NCBI GenBank assembly: GCA_000471045.1
Contig: KI301992.1
Span: forward strand, 440,217-504,216
DNA: 64,000 nt
Reading direction: 5' to 3'
From: an actinobacterium LLX17
GTDB lineage: Bacteria > Actinomycetota > Actinomycetes > Propionibacteriales > Nocardioidaceae
This document shows, one piece after another, positions 1-10,400 of the stretch. Below the pieces are notes generated by a model. The model saw nothing but the letters and a program-made list of their open reading frames with translations. It had not been told where the DNA came from and did not search any database. Positions within the stretch are counted from its first letter, which is position 1, and the number at the start of each line of letters is the position of its first letter. The position numbers were made by a program, and so were the translations under genes.

Positions 1-1
1 C

Positions 2-349
2 ACCGCCGACCGCGACAACCACCTGCGCAGCGGCGACTTCTTCGACGTCGAGTCGCACCCGCAGATGACCTTCGTGACCACGGGCGTCGTGCAGAAGTCC
101 GACACCGACTTCGCGATCGCCGGCGACCTGACGATCCGCGGCACCACCAAGCCGGTCGAGCTCGCGGTCGAGTTCCTCGGCGAGGGCAAGGACCCGTGGG
201 GCGGCACCCGCGTGGGCATCGAGGCCACCGGCGTCATCAGCCGCAAGGACTTCGGCATCACCTTCAACATCCCCGTCGAGGGTGAGAAGGTCATGATCGG
301 CGACAAGATCACGCTGCAGATCTCGGCCGAGGCCGTCCTGCAGGCCTGA
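2..349 (+). CDS. YceI-family protein (5' truncated by window edge)
   Basis: C-terminal part of a YceI-like lipocalin-fold protein; the gene begins before the window. The frame is open from base 2 and reads RDNHLRSGDFFDVESHP followed by a beta-strand-rich segment with SRKDFGI, the signature region of the family, and it ends at TGA 347-349. YceI proteins bind polyisoprenoid or other long amphiphilic lipids in a beta-barrel and are usually periplasmic or extracellular; whether this one carries a signal peptide cannot be seen. It is followed after 14 bp by a convergent TetR gene, so it is not part of the downstream operon. Family assignment is firm, ligand unknown. Confidence 0.88.
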   Translation, partial: TADRDNHLRSGDFFDVESHPQMTFVTTGVVQKSDTDFAIAGDLTIRGTTKPVELAVEFLGEGKDPWGGTRVGIEATGVISRKDFGITFNIPVEGEKVMIGDKITLQISAEAVLQA

Positions 350-363
350 CCCGAGAGCTTGAG

Positions 364-948
364 TCAGACCGGCGTGCTGGGCGCCCTGACCATGCGGATC
401 GCCAGGTCCGCGTGCAGGTCGGCCAGCTCGCTCGCGGTGTGAGCGCCTGAGGGCTCGAACCACCGCACCAGGTCGACGCTGAGCGACAGCACGGCTCGCG
501 CCGTGCCGCGCACGTCGGCCACCTCGAGGACGCCCTCGTCGACCCCCGCGACGAGGGCGTCCCGCAGGTGCTGCTCCATCCGCCGGCGCAGGTCCGCGAT
601 GACCGCGCGGTGCTCGGGTGTGAGCGCACCGAACTCGTACTGCACGACCCGGCCGATGCGGCTGTTGCGCGCGTGCCAGTCGCTGAACGCCCGCACCATG
701 GCCCGGATGCGCTCGATGGGCTCGTCGCTCTCGGCCGATGCTGCTGACAGGACGCGCATGGCGTCCTCGTGCCCGGCCAGGGAGATCGCGAAGAGAAGCT
801 CTTCCTTGGTCGCGTGGTGCACGTAGACCGCGGCGGGGCTCATCTGCGCGCGCGACGCAATGTCACGCGTCGTCGTGGCGCCGTAGCCGTGCTCGGCGAA
901 CGCCTCGGTGGCGGCCTGGAGCAGGCGGTCACGCGCGGTCACTGTCAT
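364..948 (-). CDS. TetR-family transcriptional regulator
   Basis: A 194-aa TetR/AcrR-type repressor. The N-terminal helix-turn-helix covers about residues 6-52 (AFAEHGYGATTTRDIASRA, then MSPAAVYVHHATKEELL), followed by a helical ligand-binding domain with no recognisable specificity. It is transcribed divergently from the acyl-CoA dehydrogenase, thiolase and SDR genes, and an inverted repeat CTAAGC-N4-GCTTAG lies in the shared intergenic region at 997-1012. By analogy with other actinobacterial TetR proteins beside beta-oxidation genes, it probably represses that operon and itself and is released by an acyl-CoA. The ATG at 948 gives the usual TetR length. Family certain, ligand and targets inferred. 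Confidence 0.9.
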   Translation of the reverse strand: MTVTARDRLLQAATEAFAEHGYGATTTRDIASRAQMSPAAVYVHHATKEELLFAISLAGHEDAMRVLSAASAESDEPIERIRAMVRAFSDWHARNSRIGRVVQYEFGALTPEHRAVIADLRRRMEQHLRDALVAGVDEGVLEVADVRGTARAVLSLSVDLVRWFEPSGAHTASELADLHADLAIRMVRAPSTPV

Positions 949-996
949 CTGGATCTCCCGGGGTCTCGGTGGACAGCATGGACCAGCGGTGGCATG

Positions 997-1012
997 CTAA
1001 GCAAGCGCTTAG
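997..1012. promoter_or_regulatory. Palindromic operator CTAAGC-N4-GCTTAG
   Basis: Perfect 6-bp arms around the spacer AAGC, in the TetR / acyl-CoA dehydrogenase intergenic region (949-1085). The same sequence with 15 of 16 positions identical (opposite orientation) occurs at 16444-16459 in front of the SDR/phosphotransferase/TetR operon, which makes a chance palindrome unlikely. Likely binding site of a TetR regulator of lipid catabolism; which of the two local TetR proteins binds is not decided by the sequence. Confidence 0.75.
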
Positions 1013-1085
1013 TGACCTGGCGGTAACCCGTGCCGACCGGGAAGCGCGCCCGCACCGCTTCCGCCCGTGACCCCGAGAGGCCGCC

Positions 1086-2231
1086 ATGGACCGCACCATC
1101 TACTCCGACGACCACGAGACCTTCCGCGAGACCTGCGCCGGATTCCTGGCCAAGAAGGTCGCCCCGCACATCGAGTCCTACATCGAGGACAAGGCGCTGC
1201 CGCGCGACTTCTGGCTGCAGGCCGGCGAGATGGGTCTGCTCGGTCTCGAGATCCCGGACGACCTGGGTGGAGCCGGTGCCGAGGACTTCCGCTTCAACGC
1301 CGTGTGGGCCGAGGAGCTCAGCAAGGTCAGCGCCGCGCTCGCGTCGTGCGTCGGCATCCACTCCGACATCACCGCGCCCTACCTCGTGGACCTCGGCACC
1401 GACGAGCAGAAGAAGCGCTGGCTGCCGAAGGTCGCCACGGGTGAGACGCTGCTGGCCATCGGCATGACCGAGCCCAGCGGCGGCTCCGACCTCGCCGCGC
1501 TCAAGACCACCGCGGTCCGCGACGGCGACGGCTGGGTCATCAACGGCTCCAAGACCTTCATCACGAACGGCTTCAGCGCCGACCTCGTGGTCACCGCCGT
1601 GCGCACCTCGCCCGAGAAGGGCGCCAAGGGCATCACGCTGTTCGGCATCGAGGCCGGCGACGAGGGCTTCAGTCGTGGGCGCAAGCTCGACAAGGTCGGC
1701 CAGACCGAGTCCGACACCGCCGAGCTCTTCTTCGAGGACGTCCGCGTCGGCGACGACCGCGTCATCGGCGAGGTCGACCGCGGCTTCATCTACATGATGG
1801 AGCGCCTGCCGCAGGAGCGCCTCAGCTGCGCCATCTCGAACGTCGCGCACGCCAAGCAGATCCTCGCCGAGACGATCCAGTACGCCCACGACCGCAAGGC
1901 GTTCGGGCAGTCGATCGGCAGCCTGCAGTGGAACAAGTTCCTCATCGCCGAGCTGGTCACGCAGATCGAGGTCACCGAGGCCTACATCGACGCCGCCGTC
2001 GTCGCGCACGCCGAGGGCCGCCTCACCGCGATCGACGCCGCCAAGGCGAAGTGGTGGAGCTCGGACGTGCAGAACAAGGTCCTCGATCACTGCGTCCAGC
2101 TGCACGGCGGCTACGGCTTCATGAACGAGTACCGCGTCGCCCGCGCCTGGCGCGACGCCCGCGTCACCCGCATCTGGGCCGGCTCGAACGAGATCATGAA
2201 AGAGCTCATCGGCCGCGACCTCGGATTCTGA
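1086..2231 (+). CDS. Acyl-CoA dehydrogenase
   Basis: A 381-aa flavoprotein of the acyl-CoA dehydrogenase family that introduces the alpha-beta double bond in acyl-CoA, the first step of beta-oxidation, passing electrons to ETF. The three-part family layout is visible: helical N-domain (to about 115), beta domain with MTEPSGGSD (about 131) and WVINGSKTFITNG (about 150), and C-terminal helical domain with the QLHGGYGFM segment. The catalytic base is Glu369 in AGSNEIMKE near the C-terminus. It leads an operon with thiolase and SDR genes and has the palindromic operator about 75 bp upstream. Substrate chain length cannot be deduced. No truncation seen. Confidence 0.95.
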   Translation: MDRTIYSDDHETFRETCAGFLAKKVAPHIESYIEDKALPRDFWLQAGEMGLLGLEIPDDLGGAGAEDFRFNAVWAEELSKVSAALASCVGIHSDITAPYLVDLGTDEQKKRWLPKVATGETLLAIGMTEPSGGSDLAALKTTAVRDGDGWVINGSKTFITNGFSADLVVTAVRTSPEKGAKGITLFGIEAGDEGFSRGRKLDKVGQTESDTAELFFEDVRVGDDRVIGEVDRGFIYMMERLPQERLSCAISNVAHAKQILAETIQYAHDRKAFGQSIGSLQWNKFLIAELVTQIEVTEAYIDAAVVAHAEGRLTAIDAAKAKWWSSDVQNKVLDHCVQLHGGYGFMNEYRVARAWRDARVTRIWAGSNEIMKELIGRDLGF

Positions 2232-2276
2232 TCCAGTCTTCCCTTTCCACGAGTCCCACCTCACGAGGAGTTCCCC

Positions 2277-3494
2277 ATGCCCGAAGCCGTCATCGTCTCG
2301 ACCGCTCGCTCGCCGATCGGTCGCGCCAACAAGGGTTCGCTCAAGGACATGCGTCCTGACGACCTCACCGTCCAGATGGTCCAGGCCGCACTGGCGAAGG
2401 TCCCGGACCTCGATCCGAAGATCATCACCGACCTGCACCTCGGCATCGGCCAGCCGGCCGGCGAGGGCGGACACAACATCGCCCGCGCCGTGGCCGTGCT
2501 CGCGGGCATGGACCACCTGCCCGGCGTGACCGTCAACCGCTACTGCTCGTCGTCGCTGCAGACCACGCGCATGGCCTTCCACGCGATCAAGGCCGGCGAG
2601 GGTGACGCCTTCATCTCCGCGGGCGTCGAGACCGTCAGCCGGTTCGTCAACGGCTTCTCGGACCTGCCCGGTTCGGAGAACCCGCTGTTCGCCGAGGCGA
2701 TCGCCCGCACCGCCCAGCGCGCCGAGGGCGGCGCCGACACCTGGACCGACCCGCGTGAGTCCGGCGACCTGCCCGACCTCTACATCGCGATGGGCCAGAC
2801 GGCCGAGAACGTCGCCCAGCACCTCGGCATGAGCCGCCAGGAGCAGGACGAGTTCGCGGTCCGCAGCCAGAACCTCACCGAGCAGGGCATCGCCAACGGC
2901 TTCTGGGCCAAGGACATCACCCCGGTCACGCTGCCCGACGGCTCGCAGGCCACGACGGACGACGGCCCGCGCGCCGGCACCACGCTCGAGGCGGTCAGCC
3001 AGCTCAAGCCGGTCTTCCGGCCCGACGGCACCGTCACTGCCGGCAACGCCTGCCCGCTGAACGACGGCGCCGCCGCCGTCGTCATCATGAGCGACACGAA
3101 GGCCAAGGAGCTCGGCCTCACTCCGCTCGCGCGCATCGTGTCGACCGCCGTCACCGGCCTGTCGCCCGAGATCATGGGCCTCGGCCCGGTCGAGGCGATC
3201 CCCGCGGCGCTGAAGCACGCCGGCATGGGCATCGACGACATCGACCTGTACGAGATCAACGAGGCGTTCGCGGTCCAGGCCTGGGGCTCGGCGAAGGTGC
3301 TCGGCATCCCGATGGACAAGCTCAACGTCAACGGCGGTGCGATCGCCGTCGGTCACCCCTTCGGCATGACCGGCGCCCGCATCACCAGCACCCTGATCAA
3401 CTCCCTGCAGCACCACGACAAGCAGTTCGGCGTCGAGTCGATGTGTGTCGGTGGCGGCATGGGCATGGCCATGGTGCTGGAGCGCCTCTCGTGA
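2277..3494 (+). CDS. Acetyl-CoA C-acyltransferase (thiolase)
   Basis: A 405-aa thiolase; it cleaves 3-ketoacyl-CoA with CoA to acetyl-CoA and a shortened acyl-CoA (or runs in reverse). The nucleophile is Cys90 in NRYCSSSLQTT, the general-base His360 is in AVGHPFGMTGAR and the second Cys390 is in the CVGGGMGMAM motif, so all three catalytic residues are intact. An AGGAG ribosome site lies just before ATG 2277. It sits 45 bp after the acyl-CoA dehydrogenase, and its stop codon overlaps the start of the following SDR gene by 4 nt, indicating translational coupling in a beta-oxidation operon. It resembles FadA-type degradative thiolases in context and length. Confidence 0.95.
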   Translation: MPEAVIVSTARSPIGRANKGSLKDMRPDDLTVQMVQAALAKVPDLDPKIITDLHLGIGQPAGEGGHNIARAVAVLAGMDHLPGVTVNRYCSSSLQTTRMAFHAIKAGEGDAFISAGVETVSRFVNGFSDLPGSENPLFAEAIARTAQRAEGGADTWTDPRESGDLPDLYIAMGQTAENVAQHLGMSRQEQDEFAVRSQNLTEQGIANGFWAKDITPVTLPDGSQATTDDGPRAGTTLEAVSQLKPVFRPDGTVTAGNACPLNDGAAAVVIMSDTKAKELGLTPLARIVSTAVTGLSPEIMGLGPVEAIPAALKHAGMGIDDIDLYEINEAFAVQAWGSAKVLGIPMDKLNVNGGAIAVGHPFGMTGARITSTLINSLQHHDKQFGVESMCVGGGMGMAMVLERLS

Positions 3495-4246
3495 CAGGAC
3501 GGTTCGAGGGGCGCGTTGCCATCGTCACCGGCGCGAGCCGGGGCATCGGCTACGCGGTCGCCGAGCGCATCGTCGCCGAGGGCGGGCGGGTCGTCATCAC
3601 GGCCCGCAAGCCCGAGGCACTGACGGAGGCGGCTGAGTCGCTCGGTGGTCCCGACAAGGCTCGCTGGGTCGCGGGGCACGCCGGTGACGGAGCGCACCAG
3701 GACGAGGTCGTCGCCACGGCGCTCGAGGCCTTCGGCCGGCTCGACCACCTGGTCAACAACACCGGCATCAACCCGGCGTACGGGCGGATGATCGACATCG
3801 ACCTGGAGGCGGCCGAGAAGATCTTCGCCACCAACGTGGTCGCGGCGATCGGCTGGGCGCAGAAGGCCTACCGCGCCTCGTTCGAGGCCAACGGCGGCTC
3901 GATCGTCAACATCGCGTCGGTCGCGGGCCAGCGCCCTGCGCCCGGCATCGGTGTGTACGGCGCCTCGAAGTCGGCTCTGATCCACGTGACCGAGGAGCTG
4001 GCCGTCGAGCTCGGACCGAACATCCGCGTCAACGCGGTGGCCCCAGCCGTCGTCAAGACCAAGTTCGCCTCGGCCCTGTACGAGGGACGCGAGGACGAGG
4101 TCTCGGCGCCGTACCCGCTCAAGCGCCTGGGGGAGCCCGAGGACATCGGCTCGGTCGTCGCGTTCCTGTTGTCCGACGACGCGGGCTGGGTGACCGGCCA
4201 GACCGTCTCGGTCGACGGCGGCCTGCTGCTGACCGGCGGCGTCTGA
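3491..4246 (+). CDS. SDR-family oxidoreductase (FabG-like)
   Basis: Classical short-chain dehydrogenase/reductase of 251 aa. GTG 3491 is chosen because it forms the 4-nt GTGA overlap with the thiolase stop and gives the normal SDR N-terminus (VAIVTGASRGIG cofactor motif at about residues 9-20). The catalytic segment is YGASKSA, the NNTG variant of the NNAG motif is present, and the C-terminus ends in VSVDGGLLL as in FabG relatives. As third gene of the acyl-CoA dehydrogenase/thiolase operon it probably acts as a 3-hydroxyacyl-CoA dehydrogenase or related reductase. Exact substrate unknown. A strong hairpin follows at 4269-4296. Confidence 0.93.
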   Translation: MTGRFEGRVAIVTGASRGIGYAVAERIVAEGGRVVITARKPEALTEAAESLGGPDKARWVAGHAGDGAHQDEVVATALEAFGRLDHLVNNTGINPAYGRMIDIDLEAAEKIFATNVVAAIGWAQKAYRASFEANGGSIVNIASVAGQRPAPGIGVYGASKSALIHVTEELAVELGPNIRVNAVAPAVVKTKFASALYEGREDEVSAPYPLKRLGEPEDIGSVVAFLLSDDAGWVTGQTVSVDGGLLLTGGV

Positions 4247-4268
4247 CCCACCAGCGAGACACCCCGAC

Positions 4269-4296
4269 GGGCCGGCAGAGCATCTTCTGCCGGCCC
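4269..4296 (+). terminator. Hairpin terminator after the beta-oxidation operon
   Basis: Perfect 11-bp inverted repeat GGGCCGGCAGA / TCTGCCGGCCC with a 6-nt loop, 22 bp after the SDR stop. No T-run follows, as is common for actinobacterial terminators. It separates the operon from the fas promoter. Confidence 0.7.
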
Positions 4297-4349
4297 GCGG
4301 TCGTGGTCAGGCCCTCGCACGTCCAGATGGCTGCCCTCTTGTGACGAGA

Positions 4350-4394
4350 AACATGAGGAATCCCTCATGTAAAACTTGAGGAAGTCCTCATGTT
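4350..4394 (+). promoter_or_regulatory. fas promoter with two inverted-repeat operators
   Basis: Operator 1 (4350-4371) has arms AACATGAGG and CCTCATGTA, operator 2 (4373-4394) arms AACTTGAGG and CCTCATGTT; each has a 4-bp spacer and the centres are 23 bp apart. A -10 box AAAACT (4371-4376) lies between them and runs into operator 2, so bound protein should block initiation. The same arrangement occurs before the carboxylase gene at 16531-16581. The region 4297-4349 shows nothing else. Confidence 0.8.
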
Positions 4395-4437
4395 TCGTCA
4401 TGATGGAAGGACTTGCCGACCACGAGGGGTTCTTTCT

Positions 4438-7400
4438 GTGACCACGTTCGATGCCGATCTCGCCCACACGACCGACCGGACCGTCACGCGCCCCGGCGCC
4501 TTGCTGGATCGACTGCGCGACGGTGGTGCCTCGTACGGCGTGATCCTCGGTGGGCAGGGTGGCCCGTGGCTGCCGACGCTGGCCGAGCTGGTCCGTGACC
4601 ACGGCCTCGGCGGTGAGTTGCTCGCGCTGGTGCGTCGTGCGGAGGATCGCCTGGCGCCCGTCGCCCACGAGCTGGCTCGTGTCGATGCGCCGTTCGAGCC
4701 CCTCGCCTGGGCCGACGCGCTCGCCGTGGGGGAGTCCGCCGAGGACCTCGACGCGCCGACCGTGCCGAGCGAGTCCACGCTCGCCGCTCCGGCGACGTCC
4801 GTGCCCGGCATCCTGCTCGCCCAGCTGGCCGCCGTGCGCGCGCTGCGCGGCTGGGGCCTCGACCCGACCGCGAACGTGCCGGTGGCCGGTCACTCGCAGG
4901 GTTCGCTCGCCGCTGCGGTCGTCGCGGGTGCCGACGAGCTCGACGTGCTGGTTCTCTCGCGCCTGGTCGGCGTCGCGACCCAGCTCGTCGCTCGCCGCCG
5001 CGGACTGCTGGGCGGCATCGGGCGTCCCGTCATGCTTGCCGTCACCGGCGTGCGACCGGAGCAGGTCGACGAGATCCTCGCCGAGCTGCCCCCGTCGCTC
5101 CGCGTGGTGCGCCGCATGCGCAACGCCCGCCGTGGCGTCGTGCTCTCCGGACCGTCCGAGGGCCTCGCGACCGTGCAGGCGCGCTTCGCCGAGGTCGCAG
5201 CCGAGCAGAAGGCCGCCCGTGACCGCAAGGAGACCGGCGGCGCCCCCTTCGCCCCCGTCCTCGACGAGCTGCCCGCCGCGGCCGCCTTCCACCACCCGGA
5301 CCTCGCCGAGGTCGCCGACGTCGTCGCCGGCTGGGCGCCGGCGGTCGGCCTCGACGCCGACTGGACCCGCTCGCTCACCGCGGACGCGATCATCGACCCC
5401 GTCGACTGGGTCGCCGACCTGGCCTCCGTGCTCGACGCCGGCCCTCAGTGGCTGCTCGACCTCGGACCCACGAACCTCGCCACGCAGCTCTCCACGCGGG
5501 AGGCGAAGGTGCGCGGCGCCGCGTGCCTGGCCGTCACGACCCGCCGCGGTGCCCGCGAGCTCGTCGCGCCCGGCGCGGCGCCCGTGCGGCCCACCCCGTG
5601 GTCGGCCCACCTGCCCCGCGTCGTGCACCTGCCCGACGGCTCGGTGCGCCTCGAGACCGCCTTCACGCGCCTGACCGGCCACTCGCCGATCCTGCTGGCC
5701 GGCATGACCCCCACGACCGTCGACGCTCCGATCGTCGCCGCCGCCGCGAACGCCGGCTTCTGGGCCGAGCTCGCCGGCGGTGGCCAGGTCACCGAGGAGA
5801 TCTTCAACGCCCGGATCGCCGAGCTCGACGGCCTGCTGGAGCCGGGCCGCGGCTACTCCTTCAACTCCCTGTTCCTCGACCCGTACCTGTGGAAGCTGCA
5901 GCTCGGGCAGAAGCGCTTGGTGCAGCGGGCCCGCGCGGCCGGCTCGCCGATCGAGGCCGTCATCGTCACCGCCGGCATCCCCGAGCTCGACGAGGCCGTC
6001 GCGCTCGTGGAGGAGCTGCGGGAGGTCGGCATCGAGCACGTCGTCTTCAAGCCGGGCACCGTCCGGCAGATCAAGCAGGTGCTGGCGATCGCCGAGGCCG
6101 TCGCACCCGTCCCGATCATCGTGCAGATCGAGGGGGGCAAGGCCGGTGGCCACCACTCGTGGGAGGACCTCGACGAGCTCCTCATCACCACCTACCCCGA
6201 GCTGCGCGCGGCATCCAACGTCGTCGTCTGCGTCGGCGGAGGCATCGGCACGCCCGAGGCCGCGTCGTCCTACCTGACCGGCGAGTGGGCGCGCGACCAC
6301 GACCAGCCGCTGATGCCCGTCGATGGCATCCTCGTCGGCACGGCCGCGATGGCCACGCTCGAGGCCACGACGGCCCCGGAGGTCAAGCAGCTGCTGGTCG
6401 ACACCCCGGGCACGTCCGCCTGGATCGGTGCCGGCGCGGCCGTGCGCGGCATGTCGTCCGGCCGCAGCCAGCTGGGCGCCGACATCCACGAGATCGACAA
6501 CACTGCCTCGCGCACCGGTCGTCTGCTGGACGAGGTCGCCGGTGACGCCGACGCCGTGGCCGAGCGTCACGACGAGATCGTCGATGCCATCAACCGGACC
6601 GCCAAGCCGTACTTCGGCGACGTCGCCGCGATGACCTACGGTGCGCTCCTCGAGCGCTTCGTCGATCTCAGCACCCTTGACGGGACCTTCCTTGACGTCT
6701 CGTTCCGCGACCGCTTCCACCGGTTGCTGCAGCGGGCCGAGGCGCGCCTGAGCGCGGTCGACCACGGACCGATCGCCACCCTCTTCGGCGAGGCGACCGA
6801 CGCTTCCGACGCCGGAGCCGCGCTCGCCGTGCTTCGCGAGACGTACCCGACCGTCGAGGAGGTGCCCCTGCACCCCGCCGACGTCGCGTTCTTCGTCGAC
6901 GTCTGCCGCATGCCGGGCAAGCCGGTCACCTTCGTGCCGGTCATCGACAAGGACGTCCGTCGCTGGTGGCGCTCGGACTCGCTGTGGCAGGCCCACGACC
7001 CGCGCTACTCCGCCGACCAGGTCTGCGTGATCCCCGGCCCCGTCGCGGTCGCGGGCATCAGGCGCACCGACGAGCCGGTGGCCGAGCTGTTGCAGCGCTT
7101 CGAGGACGAGACCGTCGACGGCCTGCTGGCCGCCGGCCGCTCCGCCGGACGTCAGCCGGGTCGCCGCCGCGTGGACGGCGCCCACCCCGCGCTCGCCCTG
7201 GCACTCGCCGCGCACGACGTCGTGTGGGCAGGACGGGCCGCCGTCAGCCCCGTGCGTCGCGTCGGCGACGACTGGATCGTCACGGCCCCCGACCGGGCCG
7301 AGTCGCCGACCACCGGCGCCACCCTCGAGGCCGCCGCGGATCAGGTCCGCCTGACGGTCCCGGTCGGACCGTCGCGCAGTGTGACGATCGAGATCTCCGT

Positions 7401-10400
7401 GCCGGCCGAGGTCGCCACCGGTGCTGCGCCGGTCGTGACGACCTCAGCAGCCGCAGGCGCCATGAGCGAGCTGCTGCGCTCGGCTGCCGGCGGTTCCGTG
7501 CCGGAGGTCGAGGACGGCCGCGCCGTCGCGACTGTCTCGTGGACCCCCGACCTGGCCGCCGACCACGCGGGCGTGACCCGCGAGTCCGCCGGAGACCTCG
7601 CGGTTCCCGACGTGCTGGTGGGCCTGGCCTGGCCGGCCGTCTTCGCCGCGATCGCCGCCACGATGACCGAGGACGGCATCCCGGTCGTGGAGGGCATGCT
7701 CGACCTGGTGCACCTCGACCACGCGATCGCCGTGCCGAGCGCTCTGCCGACGACCCGCACCGACCTGCGCGTCACCGCCACCGCCTCGGACGTCGAGGAC
7801 ACCGAGGTCGGCCGCGTCGTCGCGATCGACGTGACCATCGCCAGCGCCGACGGCGTCATCGCGACCCTGCGCGAGCGCTTCGCGATCCGCGGCCGCACGG
7901 GTGCCGGATCGCTGTCCGACCCCGAGCGCGCCGGTGGCGTGCTGGGCGACGTGCGTGACACGCCGCGTCGCCTGCGCGGAGAGACCTCCCTCAAGGCGCC
8001 GACGGACCTGCGCGCCTTCGCCGCCGTCACGGGCGACCACAACCCGCTGCACACCAGCGTGGCCGCCGCCCACCTCGCCGGCCTGGACGGCCCGATCGTC
8101 CACGGCATGTGGCTGTCGGCCGTCGCCCAGCGCACGCTCAGCCGCCGCATCGAGGGCTGGACCGCGCGCTTCATGAGCCCGGTCCGTCCCGGTGCGGGTG
8201 TCGACGTCCGTGCCGATCGCATCGGCCTGGACGAGGCCACCGGCGCCGAGGTCGTCGAGGTGACCGTGCGCAGCGAAGGTGAGCTGGCGATGTCCGCCAC
8301 GGCCCGCCTGGCTCCGCCGCGCACCGCCTACGCCTTCCCGGGCCAGGGCATCCAGCACGCCGGCATGGGCATGGCCGGCTACCAGCGTTCGAAGGCCGCC
8401 CGCGAGGTCTGGGACCGCGCCGACGCCCACACCCGGTCCGCCTTGGGCTTCTCGATCCTGACCGTCGTGCGTGACAACCCGACTGTGCTCGTCGCCAACG
8501 GTGTCACCCACCGCCATCCCGACGGCGTGCTCTTCCTGACGCAGTTCACCCAGGTGGCGATGGCCGTGCTCGGCTCGGCGCAGATGGCCGAGCTGCGCGA
8601 GGCCGGCGCCTTCGTCGACGACGCGGTGCTGGCCGGACACTCGGTGGGCGAGTACAACGCGCTCGCCGCCGTCTCCGGCGTCATCCCGCTCGAGGCCGTC
8701 GTCGAGGTGGTCTTCCAGCGCGGTTCCGTCATGCACACGCTCGTCGAGCGCGACGCCGACGGACGCAGCGACTACCGCCTCGCCGCCATCCGCCCCTCGC
8801 AGATCGGCCTGGACGACACCACCGTCAAGGCCTACGTCGACGGCGTGGCCGAGCGCACCGGCGAGTTCATCCAGATCGTCAACTACAACCTGCGCGACTC
8901 GCAGTACGCGCTGGCCGGCTCGATCCGTGGCCTGAAGGCCCTGGAGGCCGACGTCGCCGAGCGCCGCGAGCGCTTCAACGGCAAGGGCGCCTTCATCTAC
9001 GTGCCCGGCATCGACGTGCCGTTCCACTCGCGGGTGCTGCACGGCGGCGTGCCGGACTTCCGCGCCCGCCTCGAGGAGCTGCTGCCGCCGGAGATCGATC
9101 CGTCCACCCTGCTCGGTCGCTACGTGCCCAACCTGGTGCCGCGTCCGTTCAGCCTCGAGCGGGACTTCATCACCGAGATCGCCGAGCTGGTCGACTCCCC
9201 GCAGATCAACGCTGTGCTCGCCGACTTCGATGCGTGGTCGGCTCGCCCGTCCGCGCTGTGCCGCACGGTGCTGATCGAGCTGCTGGCCTGGCAGTTCGCC
9301 AGCCCGGTCCGTTGGATCGAGACGCAGGACGTGCTGTTCACGCCGGTCGCCGACGGTGGCCTCGGGGTCGAGCGCTTCGTCGAGGTGGGGGTCGGCCAGT
9401 CGCCGACCGTCGCGAACCTCGCGTCGTCCACCCTGAAGCTGCCCGGTGGCCGCGGTGCCGCGGTGCAGGTGCTCAACATCGAGCGCGACGCCGCTGCCGT
9501 CTTCGCCACCGACGAGGAGCCGCCCGCCGTCGAGGAGGAGGCCCCGGCCGAGACCGAGGCGTCCACCTCCGGGCCGACCACCTCCGCCCCGGTGGCGGCT
9601 GCTCCCGCCGCCGGCGGGCCGGCCACCCAGACCGCCGCCGACCTGCCCTTCACGGCCTCCGACGCCACCCGCGTGCTGGTGGCCTGGTGGACCAAGATGC
9701 GTCCCGACCAGATCGGCGCCGCCGACTCGATCGAGTCGCTGTGCGACGGTGCGTCGTCGCGCCGCAACCAGCTGCTGGTCGACCTCGGCGGCGAGCTCTC
9801 GCTCGGCGCCATCGACGGCGCGGCCGACGCCGACATGCCGACGCTGGCCGGACAGGTCGACGGGCTCGCCCGCGGCTACAAGCCGTTCGGCCCGGTGCTC
9901 ACCGCCGCCCTGGGCGATCACCTCAAGAAGGTCCTCGGCCCGACGGGCAAGCGTCAGGCGAGCATCGCCGAGCGCGTGACCGAGGTCTGGCAGCTCGGCG
10001 GCGGCTGGGCCAGCCACGTGCTCGCCGAGGTCGCCCTCGCGACCCGTGACGGCGCCAGCGTGCGTGGGGGAGACCTGGGCGGCGCGTCCGTGGGCTCCGC
10101 TGCGGACCTCGACGGCGTGATCGACACCGCGGTGGCGCAGGTCGCCACCGCCCACGGCACGACCGTCGCGATGCCCACTGGCGCCAGCGCCGAGGGCGGC
10201 ACGGTCGACGTCGCCGCACTGGGTGAGCTCACCGCGCACATCGGCGGACCGGACGGCGCCCTTGCGTCGGCCGCCCGCGTCATCCTCGACAAGCTGGGGC
10301 TCACGCCGGCGGTCGAGCACACCGAGGTCGACGACACCGACGCCGCGATCGTCGAGCTGGTCGACTCCGAGCTGGGGTCCGACTGGGCCCAGCGCGTGGC

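Noticed and set aside
945-3416. 823-aa minus-strand open frame opposite acyl-CoA dehydrogenase and thiolase
   Set aside because: Low-complexity translation rich in Asp, Arg, Val and Gly, and both genes on the plus strand have intact catalytic motifs. It is a high-GC shadow; the same holds for the long frames opposite fas (3868-7215, 7444-10590), pepN (21056-23371), valS (39077-41380), mmpL (41428-43761) and rne (57641-61810 beyond the MFS start).
4390-4437. ATG 4390 as start of fas
   Set aside because: It lies inside operator 2, has no ribosome site and adds an unconserved Arg/Gly-rich tail. GTG 4438 has GAGGGG at the right distance.
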